In this document: positions 1 through 8,046 of the stretch, piece by piece
How positions within the stretch are numbered: position 1 is the first letter of the stretch
Layout: every line of letters starts with the position of its first letter
Notes under the pieces: model-generated
Databases searched by the model: none
Seen by the model: only the letters and a program-made list of their open reading frames with translations
What the model was told of the DNA's origin: nothing
Made by a program: the position numbers and the translations under genes
NCBI GenBank assembly: GCA_041393495.1
Contig: JAWKKA010000001.1
Span: 248,001-312,000 of the forward strand
Reading direction: 5' to 3'
Origin: RHKX01 sp041393495
GTDB lineage: Bacteria; Actinomycetota; Thermoleophilia; Solirubrobacterales; 70-9
DNA: 64,000 nt

Positions 1-2
1 TC

Positions 3-251
3 GACGCCACCGGCAGCGAGCGGATCAGCCGCGCCTACGCCGGCGTCCAGTCGGAGATCCTGCTCTGCATGGCCCAGCTTCGCCCCCACTACGACCGTCC
101 CGCCGAGGTCGCCGCCGAGCACCGGGAGCTGCTCGAGGCGCTGCAGGCGAGCGACCCCGACCGGGTCGAGAAGCTGTTCCGGCGGCATCTCGGCGATGCC
201 AGCGAGAACCTGACCAATGCGCTGCAGGCGCGAGAGGAGGTGACCGCGTGA
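3..251 (+). CDS. GntR-family regulator, C-terminal end of FCD domain (5' partial)
   Basis: An open frame enters from the left edge and stops at 249-251. The visible 82 residues are helical and carry the end of an FCD ligand-binding domain: an EHRELLEAL helix followed by a spaced RHLGDA segment, whose histidines usually bind a metal or carboxylate effector in GntR/FadR-type repressors. The N-terminal winged helix lies outside the window. The stop overlaps the GTG start of the enolase gene by GTGA, so the regulator is probably the first visible member of the downstream catabolic operon and a plausible local controller of it. Subfamily and effector cannot be told from this fragment. Confidence 0.75.
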   Translation, partial: DATGSERISRAYAGVQSEILLCMAQLRPHYDRPAEVAAEHRELLEALQASDPDRVEKLFRRHLGDASENLTNALQAREEVTA

Positions 252-1522
252 GCGGTCTCGAGATCACTTCATTGCGGGCCCGCGAGGTCCTCGACTGCCG
301 CGGGCTGCCGACCGTCCAGGTCGACGTCGGGCTCGCCGGCGGGATCCGCGGCCGGGCCGACGTCCCCTCCGGCCGCTCGACCGGCTCGAACGAGGCCCAT
401 GAGCGCCGCGACGGCGGCGATCGCTTCGGCGGCTTCGGCGTCCGCGACGCCGTCGCCGCCGTCGAGGGTGAGATCGCCGACGCTCTCGTCGGCTTCGGGG
501 TCTCCTCGCAGCGGGCGCTGGACGCGGCGCTGATCGATCTCGACGGCACCGCCGACAAGGGCCGGCTCGGCGCCAACGCGATCCTCGGCGTCTCGCTCGC
601 CGCCGCCAGGGCGGCAGCCGCCGCCGCCGGCGAGCCGCTCTACCGGCACCTGAACGGCAACGGCCACGTCCTGCCGGTTCCGCTCGTCAACCTGATCAAC
701 GGCGGCAAGCACGCCTCCAACGACCTCGATTTCCAGGAGTTCATCGTGATCCCGGTCGGGGCCGACTCGATCCTCGAGGCGCTGCAGATCTCGACCGAGG
801 TGAACCTCGCGCTCGCCGAGATCCTGCTCGGACGCTACGGCAAGAGCGCCCTCAACACGGGCGACGAGGGCGGCTACGCGCCGGCGATCTCGAGTCCCCA
901 GGAGGCGCTCGGCCTGCTCCACGAGGCCGTCGCCGACGCCGGCCACAGCGGCCGCTTCCGCTACGGGCTCGACTGCGCCGCCACCCACTACCACTCCGGC
1001 GGCAGCTACGAGCTCGCCGGCGAGACCCGCGACACGGAGTCGATGATCGAGCTCTACCTGGAGCTGATCCGCGACTACGACGTCGTCACGATCGAGGACC
1101 CGCTCGACGAGGACGATTTCGCGGGCTTCGCCGAGCTGACCCGGGTCTCCGGCATCCAGATCGTCGGCGACGACCTCTTCGTCACCAACCCCGAGCGCCT
1201 CGCCGCGGGGATCGAGGCGGGGGCCGCCAACTCGCTGCTCTGGAAGGTCAACCAGATCGGCACCCTGACCGAGGCGCTCGACGCCGCCGAGCTCGCCCAC
1301 CGCAGCTCCTACACCGTCGTCGTCTCCGAGCGATCCGGCGAGACCGAGGACCCGATCATCGCCGACCTGGCGGTGGCCCTGAACGCCGGCCAGATCAAGA
1401 CCGGTGCTCCCGTCCGCGGCGAGCGCACCGCGAAGTACAACCGACTGATCGAGATCGAGGAGCAGCTCGGGGCGACCGCCGCCTATCCCGGCGACGTCTT
1501 CCGGGCGCCCGTCGCCGCCTGA
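248..1522 (+). CDS. eno: Enolase-family protein (2-phosphoglycerate to PEP), divergent
   Basis: A protein of 424 residues, full enolase length, with the family landmarks in order: substrate loop PSGRSTG, INGGKHASN, catalytic FQEF (E164) and GDEGG (E207), metal ligands in GLDCAA, TIEDPL and VGDDL, catalytic lysines K333 (WKVNQIGTLTE) and K384 (QIKTGAP). One feature is odd: the active-site loop normally SHRSGETED reads SERSGETED, replacing the conserved histidine (H373 in yeast numbering) by glutamate at 361. The start is GTG 248, coupled to the regulator stop. The next gene makes 2-phosphoglycerate, the enolase substrate, so a role in converting glycerate to PEP fits. It may be a specialised paralogue rather than the housekeeping enzyme. 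Confidence 0.85.
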   Translation: MSGLEITSLRAREVLDCRGLPTVQVDVGLAGGIRGRADVPSGRSTGSNEAHERRDGGDRFGGFGVRDAVAAVEGEIADALVGFGVSSQRALDAALIDLDGTADKGRLGANAILGVSLAAARAAAAAAGEPLYRHLNGNGHVLPVPLVNLINGGKHASNDLDFQEFIVIPVGADSILEALQISTEVNLALAEILLGRYGKSALNTGDEGGYAPAISSPQEALGLLHEAVADAGHSGRFRYGLDCAATHYHSGGSYELAGETRDTESMIELYLELIRDYDVVTIEDPLDEDDFAGFAELTRVSGIQIVGDDLFVTNPERLAAGIEAGAANSLLWKVNQIGTLTEALDAAELAHRSSYTVVVSERSGETEDPIIADLAVALNAGQIKTGAPVRGERTAKYNRLIEIEEQLGATAAYPGDVFRAPVAA

Positions 1523-1523
1523 G

Positions 1524-2951
1524 ATGGACCCGACCCTCGCCGGCCAGACCGAAGCGCCTCCGGGGGGCCCCGGAGCGGAGCTGAGCACGCCGGCGATCCG
1601 CAACCGGGCGGCGCTGCTCGGACACGGGCTGCTCGGGCCCCGCGGGCTCGCGCTGCGGGTTGCCGAGGCCGGCCTGATCGCCTGCGATCCCGGGCTCGCG
1701 GTCGAGCGGATCGTGGCGATCGATGGCGACGACCTCGTCGTCGCCGGCCGCCGCCATCGCCTCCATCCCGATGGCCGGATCGTCGTCCTCGGCTCCGGCA
1801 AGGCGAGCCTGAAGATCGCATTCGCGCTCGAGCGGATCCTCGGCGAGCGTCTGCACGGCGGCACCGTCGTCGTCCGGCACGGCAACGCCGCCGCCCGCCC
1901 GGACCGGATCGAGGTGCTCGAGGCGGCGCACCCGCTTCCCGACGAGCGCAGCGTCGCTGCGGCGCTGCGGCTGCTCGAGCAGGCGGGCGACCTCGGCGAG
2001 CGGGACATCGTCATCGCCTGCTTCACCGGCGGCAGCTCGGCGTTGACCAGCCTGCCGCCCGAGGGCGTCTCCGCCGCCGACAAGCGCGAGCTCCACCGCC
2101 TCCTGCTCGGCGCCGGCCTGCCGATCACGGAGGTCAACACCGTCCGCAAGCAGGTCTCCGGCTTCAAGGGCGGACGGCTCGCCCTCGCCGTGGCGCCGGC
2201 GCGGCTGATCAACCTGACGGTCTCCGACGTCGCCGGTGACGCCCTCGACGCGATCACCGACCCCAGCGTCGCCAACGACTCGACCCCCGCCGACGCGACG
2301 GCGATCCTGCGCAGCCGCGATCTCTGGGGCGAGGTCGCCGCGACCGTCCGCGCCCACCTCGAGAGCCCCGGCCTCGAGGTCCCCGACCTGAGCGACATCG
2401 AGATCCACTCGGTCCTGCTCGTCACCGGCGAGACCGCCTGCGAGGCGATGGCGGCCGAGGCTCGGCGGGCCGGCGCCGAGCCGGTGATCCTCTCGACCGG
2501 GATCGAGGAAGAGGCCGGCCCCGTCGGTCGCCTGCTCGGCCGGCTCGCCTACGAGAGCGCCGAGCTCGGGCGGCCCTTCGCGCCGCCGGCGGTGCTGATC
2601 GGCTGCGGCGGCGAGAGCACCGTCCGGCTCGGCGCCGATGACGAGTTCGGTAGCGGCGGTCCCAACCAGGAGGCCGCGCTGGCGGCCGCCGGAGTGCTCG
2701 CCGGCAGCGACGTGGCCGCCGTCTTCCTCGACACCGACGGCTCCGACGGCGGCACCGACTCGGCGGGCGCGATCAGCGACGGCGCCACCGCCGAGCGCGC
2801 CGTCGCGAAGGGCATCGACATCCGTGGTGCGCTCGCCCGGCATCGCTCCGGCGCGGCGGTCGCAGCGCTCGGCGACGCGATCGAGACCGGGCCGACCCAC
2901 ACAAACGTCAACGACCTCTTCGCGTTCGCGATCGGGGCCTCGGGCGACTGA
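1524..2951 (+). CDS. Glycerate 2-kinase (DUF4147/MOFRL family)
   Basis: A protein of 475 residues. The N-terminal DUF4147 part shows VVLGSGKAS (around residue 90), the HPLPDERS segment, CFTGGSSAL and NTVRKQVSGFKGGRLA. The C-terminal MOFRL part has GCGGEST, GSGGPNQEAALAAA and DTDGSDGGTDSAGA. This family phosphorylates glycerate with ATP, usually giving 2-phosphoglycerate, which the upstream enolase could dehydrate to PEP. ATG 1524 follows the enolase stop by one base, and the gene's own stop overlaps the ATG of the ABC ATPase by one base, so translation is coupled on both sides. The variant VSDVAGD...ITDPSVAN replaces the more usual SGPT stretch. The origin of the glycerate is unknown. Confidence 0.85.
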   Translation: MDPTLAGQTEAPPGGPGAELSTPAIRNRAALLGHGLLGPRGLALRVAEAGLIACDPGLAVERIVAIDGDDLVVAGRRHRLHPDGRIVVLGSGKASLKIAFALERILGERLHGGTVVVRHGNAAARPDRIEVLEAAHPLPDERSVAAALRLLEQAGDLGERDIVIACFTGGSSALTSLPPEGVSAADKRELHRLLLGAGLPITEVNTVRKQVSGFKGGRLALAVAPARLINLTVSDVAGDALDAITDPSVANDSTPADATAILRSRDLWGEVAATVRAHLESPGLEVPDLSDIEIHSVLLVTGETACEAMAAEARRAGAEPVILSTGIEEEAGPVGRLLGRLAYESAELGRPFAPPAVLIGCGGESTVRLGADDEFGSGGPNQEAALAAAGVLAGSDVAAVFLDTDGSDGGTDSAGAISDGATAERAVAKGIDIRGALARHRSGAAVAALGDAIETGPTHTNVNDLFAFAIGASGD

Positions 2952-4057
2952 TGGCGGAGCTCGCAGAAGCGATGATCAGGCTCGAGCGGATCAGCAAGCG
3001 CTTCGGCGAAGCGCTCGCGGTCGACGATGTCTCGATCGAGATCGCCCGCGGCGAGTTCTTCTCGATGCTGGGCCCGAGTGGCTGCGGCAAGACGACGACG
3101 CTGCGGATGATCGCCGGCTTCGAGGAGCCGACCACCGGGCGCGTCCTGCTCGACGGCGAGGACGTCACCCTGACCTCGCCCCGGCATCGCAACGTCAACA
3201 TGGTCTTTCAGGACTACGCGCTGTTCCCGCACATGTCGGTCGCCGAGAACGTCGGCTTCGGCCTGAAGCTGAAGCGGGTCGCGCGGGCCGAGATGCGGGA
3301 GCGGATCGAGGAGATGCTCGCGGTCGTCCGCCTCGAGGGGCTCGGCGAGCGGCGCCCGGCCGAGCTCTCCGGCGGCCAGCGGCAGCGGGTCGCCCTCGCC
3401 CGGGCGCTCGTCAACCGGCCGGCGGCGCTGCTCCTCGACGAGCCGCTCGGCGCGCTCGATCTGAAGCTGCGCCGGGAGATGCAGCTCGAGCTGAAGCGGA
3501 TCCAGAAGACCACCGGGACGACCTTCGTCTACGTCACCCACGACCAGGAGGAGGCGCTGACGATGTCGGACCGGATCGCGGTGATGGACGGCGGCCGGGT
3601 CCAGCAGCTCGCCGATCCGAAGACGCTCTACGAGCGCCCCGAGACCCCGTTCGTGGCCGACTTCATCGGCACCTCCAACGCCCTCGCGCTCAGCGTCGAC
3701 CGGCGCGAGGGCGAGCTCGCGATCATGGAGCCCGGGCCCGGGGTCCGGATCGTCGTCGCCGATCCGGCCGCGATCGGTGAGACCGTCCAGATCAGCATCC
3801 GTCCGGAGAAGATCTCGATCCGGCCCGGTACCGATCCGGCGACGGCCGGTAACGGCTGCCGGGTCAGCGGCGTCGCGGTCGAGCGCGTCTATCTCGGCTC
3901 GGTCTCCCAGACGGTGGTCGAGCTGCCGGACGGCGGACGCCTCGCCGTCCACGAGCTCAACGACGACGACGTCTCGACGGTCGAGCCCGGCGATCCCGTG
4001 ATCCTGTCGTGGCCGACCCGCCACAGCCTCGTCGTCAGCGCGGAGACGGCGCGATGA
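2951..4057 (+). CDS. ABC transporter ATP-binding protein, PotA-like
   Basis: A protein of 368 residues. The nucleotide-binding domain has Walker A GPSGCGKTT (about 41-49), Q-loop MVFQDYALFPHMSV, signature LSGGQRQRVALARAL, Walker B LLLDEPLGALD and switch YVTHDQEEAL. It is followed by a C-terminal TOBE-type domain. The layout matches the spermidine/putrescine and iron group of importers (PotA/FbpC). It energises the two permeases encoded at 6215-8046. Its stop overlaps the start of the first binding protein by ATGA. The substrate cannot be read from the ATPase. Confidence 0.9.
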   Translation: MAELAEAMIRLERISKRFGEALAVDDVSIEIARGEFFSMLGPSGCGKTTTLRMIAGFEEPTTGRVLLDGEDVTLTSPRHRNVNMVFQDYALFPHMSVAENVGFGLKLKRVARAEMRERIEEMLAVVRLEGLGERRPAELSGGQRQRVALARALVNRPAALLLDEPLGALDLKLRREMQLELKRIQKTTGTTFVYVTHDQEEALTMSDRIAVMDGGRVQQLADPKTLYERPETPFVADFIGTSNALALSVDRREGELAIMEPGPGVRIVVADPAAIGETVQISIRPEKISIRPGTDPATAGNGCRVSGVAVERVYLGSVSQTVVELPDGGRLAVHELNDDDVSTVEPGDPVILSWPTRHSLVVSAETAR

Positions 4058-5142
4058 GGGTGCGCGCGACGGTCGCAGCGGCGCTGGCGGCGCTCATGGC
4101 CGCGCTGCTCGTCGCCGGCTGCGGCGAGTCCGGCGGCGACGCCGAGCCGGCTCCGGCGCCGAGCGATCCGGACGCGCCGGTGAGCGGGACGCTGACCGTC
4201 TTCGCCTACCAGGACACGATCACCGACGAGATGCTCGACCCGTTCCGCGAGGCGAACCCGGACCTCGACGTGAAGACCGCGAGCTTCGGCTCGAACGAGG
4301 AGGCTGCCGCGAAGATGGCGGCCGGCTTCGAGGCCGACGTCGTCGAGGTCTGCCTCGACGAGATGAGCGCGCTCACCGAGCGTGGCCTGCTGCGGCCGAT
4401 CGACCCTGCCGGGATCAGCGACTGGAACGACCTCGTCTTCCGCGACGCCGACGGGGTGCGCGACGGCGACGACGTCATGGTCGTGCCGCTGTCGGCCGGC
4501 CCGCAAGGCCTGATCTACGACGCCGCCGAGATTGAGCCGGGCGAGATCGATTCGTTCGCGGACCTGTTCGACCCCGCTTACGCCGACCGGACCGCGCTCG
4601 AGGGCGACTACCCGCTGCCGGCGATCGCCGAGACCGCGCTCGCGCTCGGCTTCGACGACCCGATGAACCTGACCTCCGAGCAGCTCGAGCAGGTCAAGGA
4701 GAAGCTGATCGACAGCCGCGACCAGTTCCGGTCGCTGTGGCGCTCCGACGCCGACGTCGTCAACCTCTTCAAGTCGAACGAGATCGCGCTCGCCGACGGT
4801 GGCCCCGGGCTGACCGCGCGGATCCGCGACACCGGCGTCGACGCGCGCTGGGTGGCCCCGGTCGAGCGGCCGCTCTCGTGGGTCTGCGGCCTTGCGATCA
4901 CCAGCGACGCGACCAACGTCGACGCCGCCTACAAGCTGATCAACTGGCAGGCCTCGCCCAAGGCGCAGGCGATCCGCGCCGGCAACGGGTACGTCGTCAC
5001 GAACCCGAAGGCGATCCCGCTGACGCCGCCGAGCGACCGAAAGACGGCCGACCCGAGCTCGATCGAGAACGCGATTGCGGAAACGGAGCCCCCGAACTAC
5101 CAGGACTGGGTGCGGGCGTTCCGGGAGTTCCAGGCCCAGTGA
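4054..5142 (+). CDS. PotD/PotF-type solute-binding lipoprotein, copy 1
   Basis: ATG 4054 is chosen over an in-frame ATG at 4009 because it overlaps the previous stop (ATGA) and begins a clear lipoprotein signal: MRVRA, a hydrophobic run, then lipobox LVAGCG. The mature 340 residues form a type II periplasmic-binding protein of the spermidine/putrescine class (TLTVFAYQDTITDEML, GFEADVVEVCLDEM, PLSAGPQGLIYD, SWVCGLAIT, VTNPKA). It should sit on the outer face of the membrane and deliver ligand to the PotB/PotC-like permeases. The next gene is a clear paralogue in tandem, from the lipobox spacer (PAPSDPDAPVSGTL) to the C terminus. Confidence 0.88.
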   Translation: MRVRATVAAALAALMAALLVAGCGESGGDAEPAPAPSDPDAPVSGTLTVFAYQDTITDEMLDPFREANPDLDVKTASFGSNEEAAAKMAAGFEADVVEVCLDEMSALTERGLLRPIDPAGISDWNDLVFRDADGVRDGDDVMVVPLSAGPQGLIYDAAEIEPGEIDSFADLFDPAYADRTALEGDYPLPAIAETALALGFDDPMNLTSEQLEQVKEKLIDSRDQFRSLWRSDADVVNLFKSNEIALADGGPGLTARIRDTGVDARWVAPVERPLSWVCGLAITSDATNVDAAYKLINWQASPKAQAIRAGNGYVVTNPKAIPLTPPSDRKTADPSSIENAIAETEPPNYQDWVRAFREFQAQ

Positions 5143-5159
5143 ACAGGAGGAGAGGCAGG

Positions 5160-6239
5160 ATGAGAGGGAAGATCATCGCGGCGCTGGCGCTGACGCTGGC
5201 GATCGCGATCACCGGATGCGGCAGCGGTGGTGGTGACACGGAGGTGGCGCCGCCGCCGAGCGATCCCGACGCGCCGGCGACCGGGACGTTGAAGGTCTTC
5301 ACCTACGGCGACACTGTCGCCGACCAGATGATCAAGCCGTTCGAGGCGCAGAACCCCGACCTCAACCTCGAGCTGGCGACGTTCGACTCGAACAAGGCTG
5401 CGGCGGCGAAGCTCGCGGGCGGCTTTCAGGCCGACGTGGTCGAGGTCTGCACGGACGAGATGGAGCCGCTGCTCGCGCGCGACCTGCTGCGGCCGCTCGA
5501 CCCCAAGGCGGTGCCCGACTTCGACGAGCTCGCCTTCGCGGACGCCCCGCAGGTCCGCGACGCCAACGGCAACGTCCTGTTCGTCCCGGCTTCGGCCGGC
5601 CCGCAGGGACTGATCATCAACACCGATGAGGTCGACCCCGACGACGTCGACTCGTGGCAGGACCTGTTCGACGACGCCTACGCCGGCAACGCCGCCCTCG
5701 AGGCGACGCCCCTGACGGCATTGGGGGCCGCCGCCCTGGCGATGGGCATGGACGATCCGATGAACCTCAGCGACGAGCAGGTCGAGGAGGTCAAGCAGTT
5801 CCTGCTCGACCACCGCGACAACTTCCGCGCGTTCGCCGAGTCGGACGCCTCGATGGTGAACCTGTTCAAGTCGGGCGAGGCGGTGATCGCCGACGGCGGT
5901 CGCGGCACGGTGCAGACGATGATCGACGACGGGGTCCCGGTCGAGTGGATCGCGCCGAAGGAGGGCGCGCTGTCGTGGGTCTGCGGCCTCGCGATCACCT
6001 CGAAGGCGGAGAACATCGACGCCGCTTACAAGATCATCGACTACTACGCCTCGCCGAAGGCGCAGGCGATCTCCGGTGACATGGGCTTCGTGGCGATGAA
6101 CCCGAAGGCGCTGCCGATGGTCAGCCCCGAGTTCCGCAGGAGCGCCGACCCGCGCAACCTCGCCAACGCGATCCCGCAGACCGAGCCCGACAACGCCGAC
6201 GCCTACGAGCGGGCATGGCAGGAAGTCCAGGCCGGCTGA
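5160..6239 (+). CDS. PotD/PotF-type solute-binding lipoprotein, copy 2
   Basis: The start ATG 5160 lies 9 nt after an excellent Shine-Dalgarno stretch (AGGAGGAGAGG) and begins a lipoprotein signal ending ITGCGSG. The 359-residue product is colinear with copy 1. Shared blocks are PPPSDPDAP.TGTLKVFTY, GFQADVVEVCTDEM, SAGPQGLII, DDPMNLS, NLFKSGE, LSWVCGLAIT and AYKII. The copies differ most around the probable ligand pocket, so they may bind related but different compounds. Only 17 bases separate the two genes. The strong ribosome site, which copy 1 lacks because it is coupled, suggests copy 2 may be made in larger amounts. Confidence 0.88.
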   Translation: MRGKIIAALALTLAIAITGCGSGGGDTEVAPPPSDPDAPATGTLKVFTYGDTVADQMIKPFEAQNPDLNLELATFDSNKAAAAKLAGGFQADVVEVCTDEMEPLLARDLLRPLDPKAVPDFDELAFADAPQVRDANGNVLFVPASAGPQGLIINTDEVDPDDVDSWQDLFDDAYAGNAALEATPLTALGAAALAMGMDDPMNLSDEQVEEVKQFLLDHRDNFRAFAESDASMVNLFKSGEAVIADGGRGTVQTMIDDGVPVEWIAPKEGALSWVCGLAITSKAENIDAAYKIIDYYASPKAQAISGDMGFVAMNPKALPMVSPEFRRSADPRNLANAIPQTEPDNADAYERAWQEVQAG

Positions 6240-7150
6240 CCGCCGCTCCGCCGGCGATGGCGACGCGGCCGGCCGCCGCGCCGCCGGTCGAGCGTCCGCT
6301 CGGGCACCGGCTCCGGCAGCGGCTCCCCGGCATCGCCGGGGGGCTGCTGGTGGCGTTCGTGATGGTCGTGCTGTTCGGCCCGGTGCTGATGCTGGCGCTG
6401 TTCTCGTTCAACGACTCCTCGATCATCTCGCTGCCCTGGGAGGGCTTCACCACGAAGTGGTACGAGGAGGCCTGGAGCAACGGGCAGGCCCGTGACGCGG
6501 TCGTCAACTCGCTGCTCGTGGCGACGGTGGTGATGGTGCTCTCGGTGGTGCTCGGGACGCTCGCCGCGTGGGGCCTGACGCGACTGCGGTTCCGCGGTCG
6601 CGGCTTCATCGCCGGGCTCAACGGGGCGGTGCTGGTCGTGCCGTGGCTGATCATCGGCGTCGCCGGGCTGATCTTCTTCAGCCAGACCGGGGTGCCGCTG
6701 TCGTTGAAGACGATCGCGCTGATGCACCTGGTGGTCACGTTCCCGCTCGTCGTCGCGATCGTCTCCGCCGGGCTCGTCCGCTTCCAGCGCTCGCTCGAGG
6801 AGGCGGCGATCGATCTCGGCGCGACCCAGCGGCAGATGCTGCGCTACGTCGTCCTGCCGCAGGTCGGACCGTCGATCGCGGCGGCCTCGATCTTCGCCTT
6901 CGCCTGGTCGTTCAACAACTTCGAGATCTCGTTCTTCAACGGCGGCTTCGAGCAGACGTTCCCGGTCTGGGTCTTCTCGATCCTGCGCCAGTCGGAGAAC
7001 CTGCCGATCGTCAACGCCGTCTCGACCGTGATCGCCGCCGCCCAGATCCTCGCCGTCTTCGGCGCCTGGTTTCTGATGAAGCGGCTGACCCGGCGCGGCG
7101 GCGACGGCGACGAGACCCTGACCGGGCTGCTGACCGGCGGGACGCGCTGA
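6215..7150 (+). CDS. ABC transporter permease, PotC-like
   Basis: A protein of up to 311 residues with a proline-rich cytoplasmic N terminus and six predicted membrane segments. The cytoplasmic EAA loop reads EEAAIDLGATQRQMLRYVVLPQ, the contact site for the ATPase. The early stretch MVVLFGPVLMLALFSFNDSS is typical of PotC. ATG 6215 overlaps the end of binding protein 2 by 25 nt. ATG 6257 is an alternative start without overlap, and neither has a clear ribosome site. It pairs with the following PotB-like permease. Confidence 0.87.
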   Translation: MAGSPGRLTAAPPAMATRPAAAPPVERPLGHRLRQRLPGIAGGLLVAFVMVVLFGPVLMLALFSFNDSSIISLPWEGFTTKWYEEAWSNGQARDAVVNSLLVATVVMVLSVVLGTLAAWGLTRLRFRGRGFIAGLNGAVLVVPWLIIGVAGLIFFSQTGVPLSLKTIALMHLVVTFPLVVAIVSAGLVRFQRSLEEAAIDLGATQRQMLRYVVLPQVGPSIAAASIFAFAWSFNNFEISFFNGGFEQTFPVWVFSILRQSENLPIVNAVSTVIAAAQILAVFGAWFLMKRLTRRGGDGDETLTGLLTGGTR

Positions 7151-8046
7151 TGGAGTCCGCCTCGATCCCGGTCCCGGCCCGGCGGCACCCGCGCGCCCGC
7201 CGCTGGCTGCAGCCGCTCGCCTTCCTCGGGACGCCGACGGCGCTGCTGCTCGTCCTCTTCCTCGGCCCGATGCTGGTCATGCTCGGGGTCGCGCTGGACC
7301 GCGGCCTGCTCGACGGCGGCCCGGGCTTCAACCTGACGCTGACCAACTTCACCGACGTGATCACGGACCCGCTGTACCGCGAGGTCGCCCTGACCACGTT
7401 CGAGATCGCGACCGCGGCGATGCTCGTGCAGCTCTTCGTCGCCGTTCCGCTCGCCTACGTGATCGCGTTCAAGGCCGGACGTTGGCAGCTTCCGATCCTG
7501 CTCTTCCTGGTCCTCGCCGACGAGCTCAACCCGATGGTGCGGATCTACGCCTGGCGGATGCTGCTCGGCCGCGAGGGGCTGATCAACGAGGGGCTGATGC
7601 GGGTCGGGATCATCGACCAGCCGATCGATGCCCTGCTGTTCAGCCAGTTCGCGGTGACGGTGGTGCTCGCGACGAGCTACATCACCTACACGGTGATCCC
7701 GATCTACGGGGCGATGAAGGCGATCGACTCCAACGTCTTCGAGGCTGCCCGTGACCTCGGCGCCGGTTGGTGGACGACGGCGCGGCGGGTGCTGCTGCCG
7801 CTGATCGCTCCGGGGATCTTCGTGGCGCTGCTGCTCGTCTACATCCCGCTCTTCACCGACTTCGCCAGCCCGGCGCTCGTCGGCGGCACCAGCGGCTACA
7901 TGCTCGGCAACGTCGTCAACGACCTCGTGCTCGAGTCCGGCGATCTCAATCGCGGCGCCGCGATGAGCATCATCATGCTCGTGCTCTCGGCCCTGTTCGC
8001 CCTCGTCGCCTACCGGCTCGCCCGGATCAACCGGCTCGAGAGCTGA
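7150..8046 (+). CDS. ABC transporter permease, PotB-like
   Basis: A protein of 298 residues whose ATG overlaps the previous stop by one base (TGATG). It has about six membrane segments. The EAA loop is EAARDLGAGWWTTARRVLLPL, and the NPMVRIYAWRMLLG segment between membrane spans is typical of PotB-type permeases. It should form the heterodimeric channel with the PotC-like protein. Its stop overlaps the ATG of the FAD oxidoreductase by one base, tying transport to that enzyme. Confidence 0.88.
   Translation: MESASIPVPARRHPRARRWLQPLAFLGTPTALLLVLFLGPMLVMLGVALDRGLLDGGPGFNLTLTNFTDVITDPLYREVALTTFEIATAAMLVQLFVAVPLAYVIAFKAGRWQLPILLFLVLADELNPMVRIYAWRMLLGREGLINEGLMRVGIIDQPIDALLFSQFAVTVVLATSYITYTVIPIYGAMKAIDSNVFEAARDLGAGWWTTARRVLLPLIAPGIFVALLLVYIPLFTDFASPALVGGTSGYMLGNVVNDLVLESGDLNRGAAMSIIMLVLSALFALVAYRLARINRLES

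Noticed and set aside
269..2425. Long minus-strand frame opposite enolase and glycerate kinase
   Set aside because: It is a GC-rich shadow with low-complexity Arg/Gly/Asp composition and no domain; the plus-strand genes have clear motifs.
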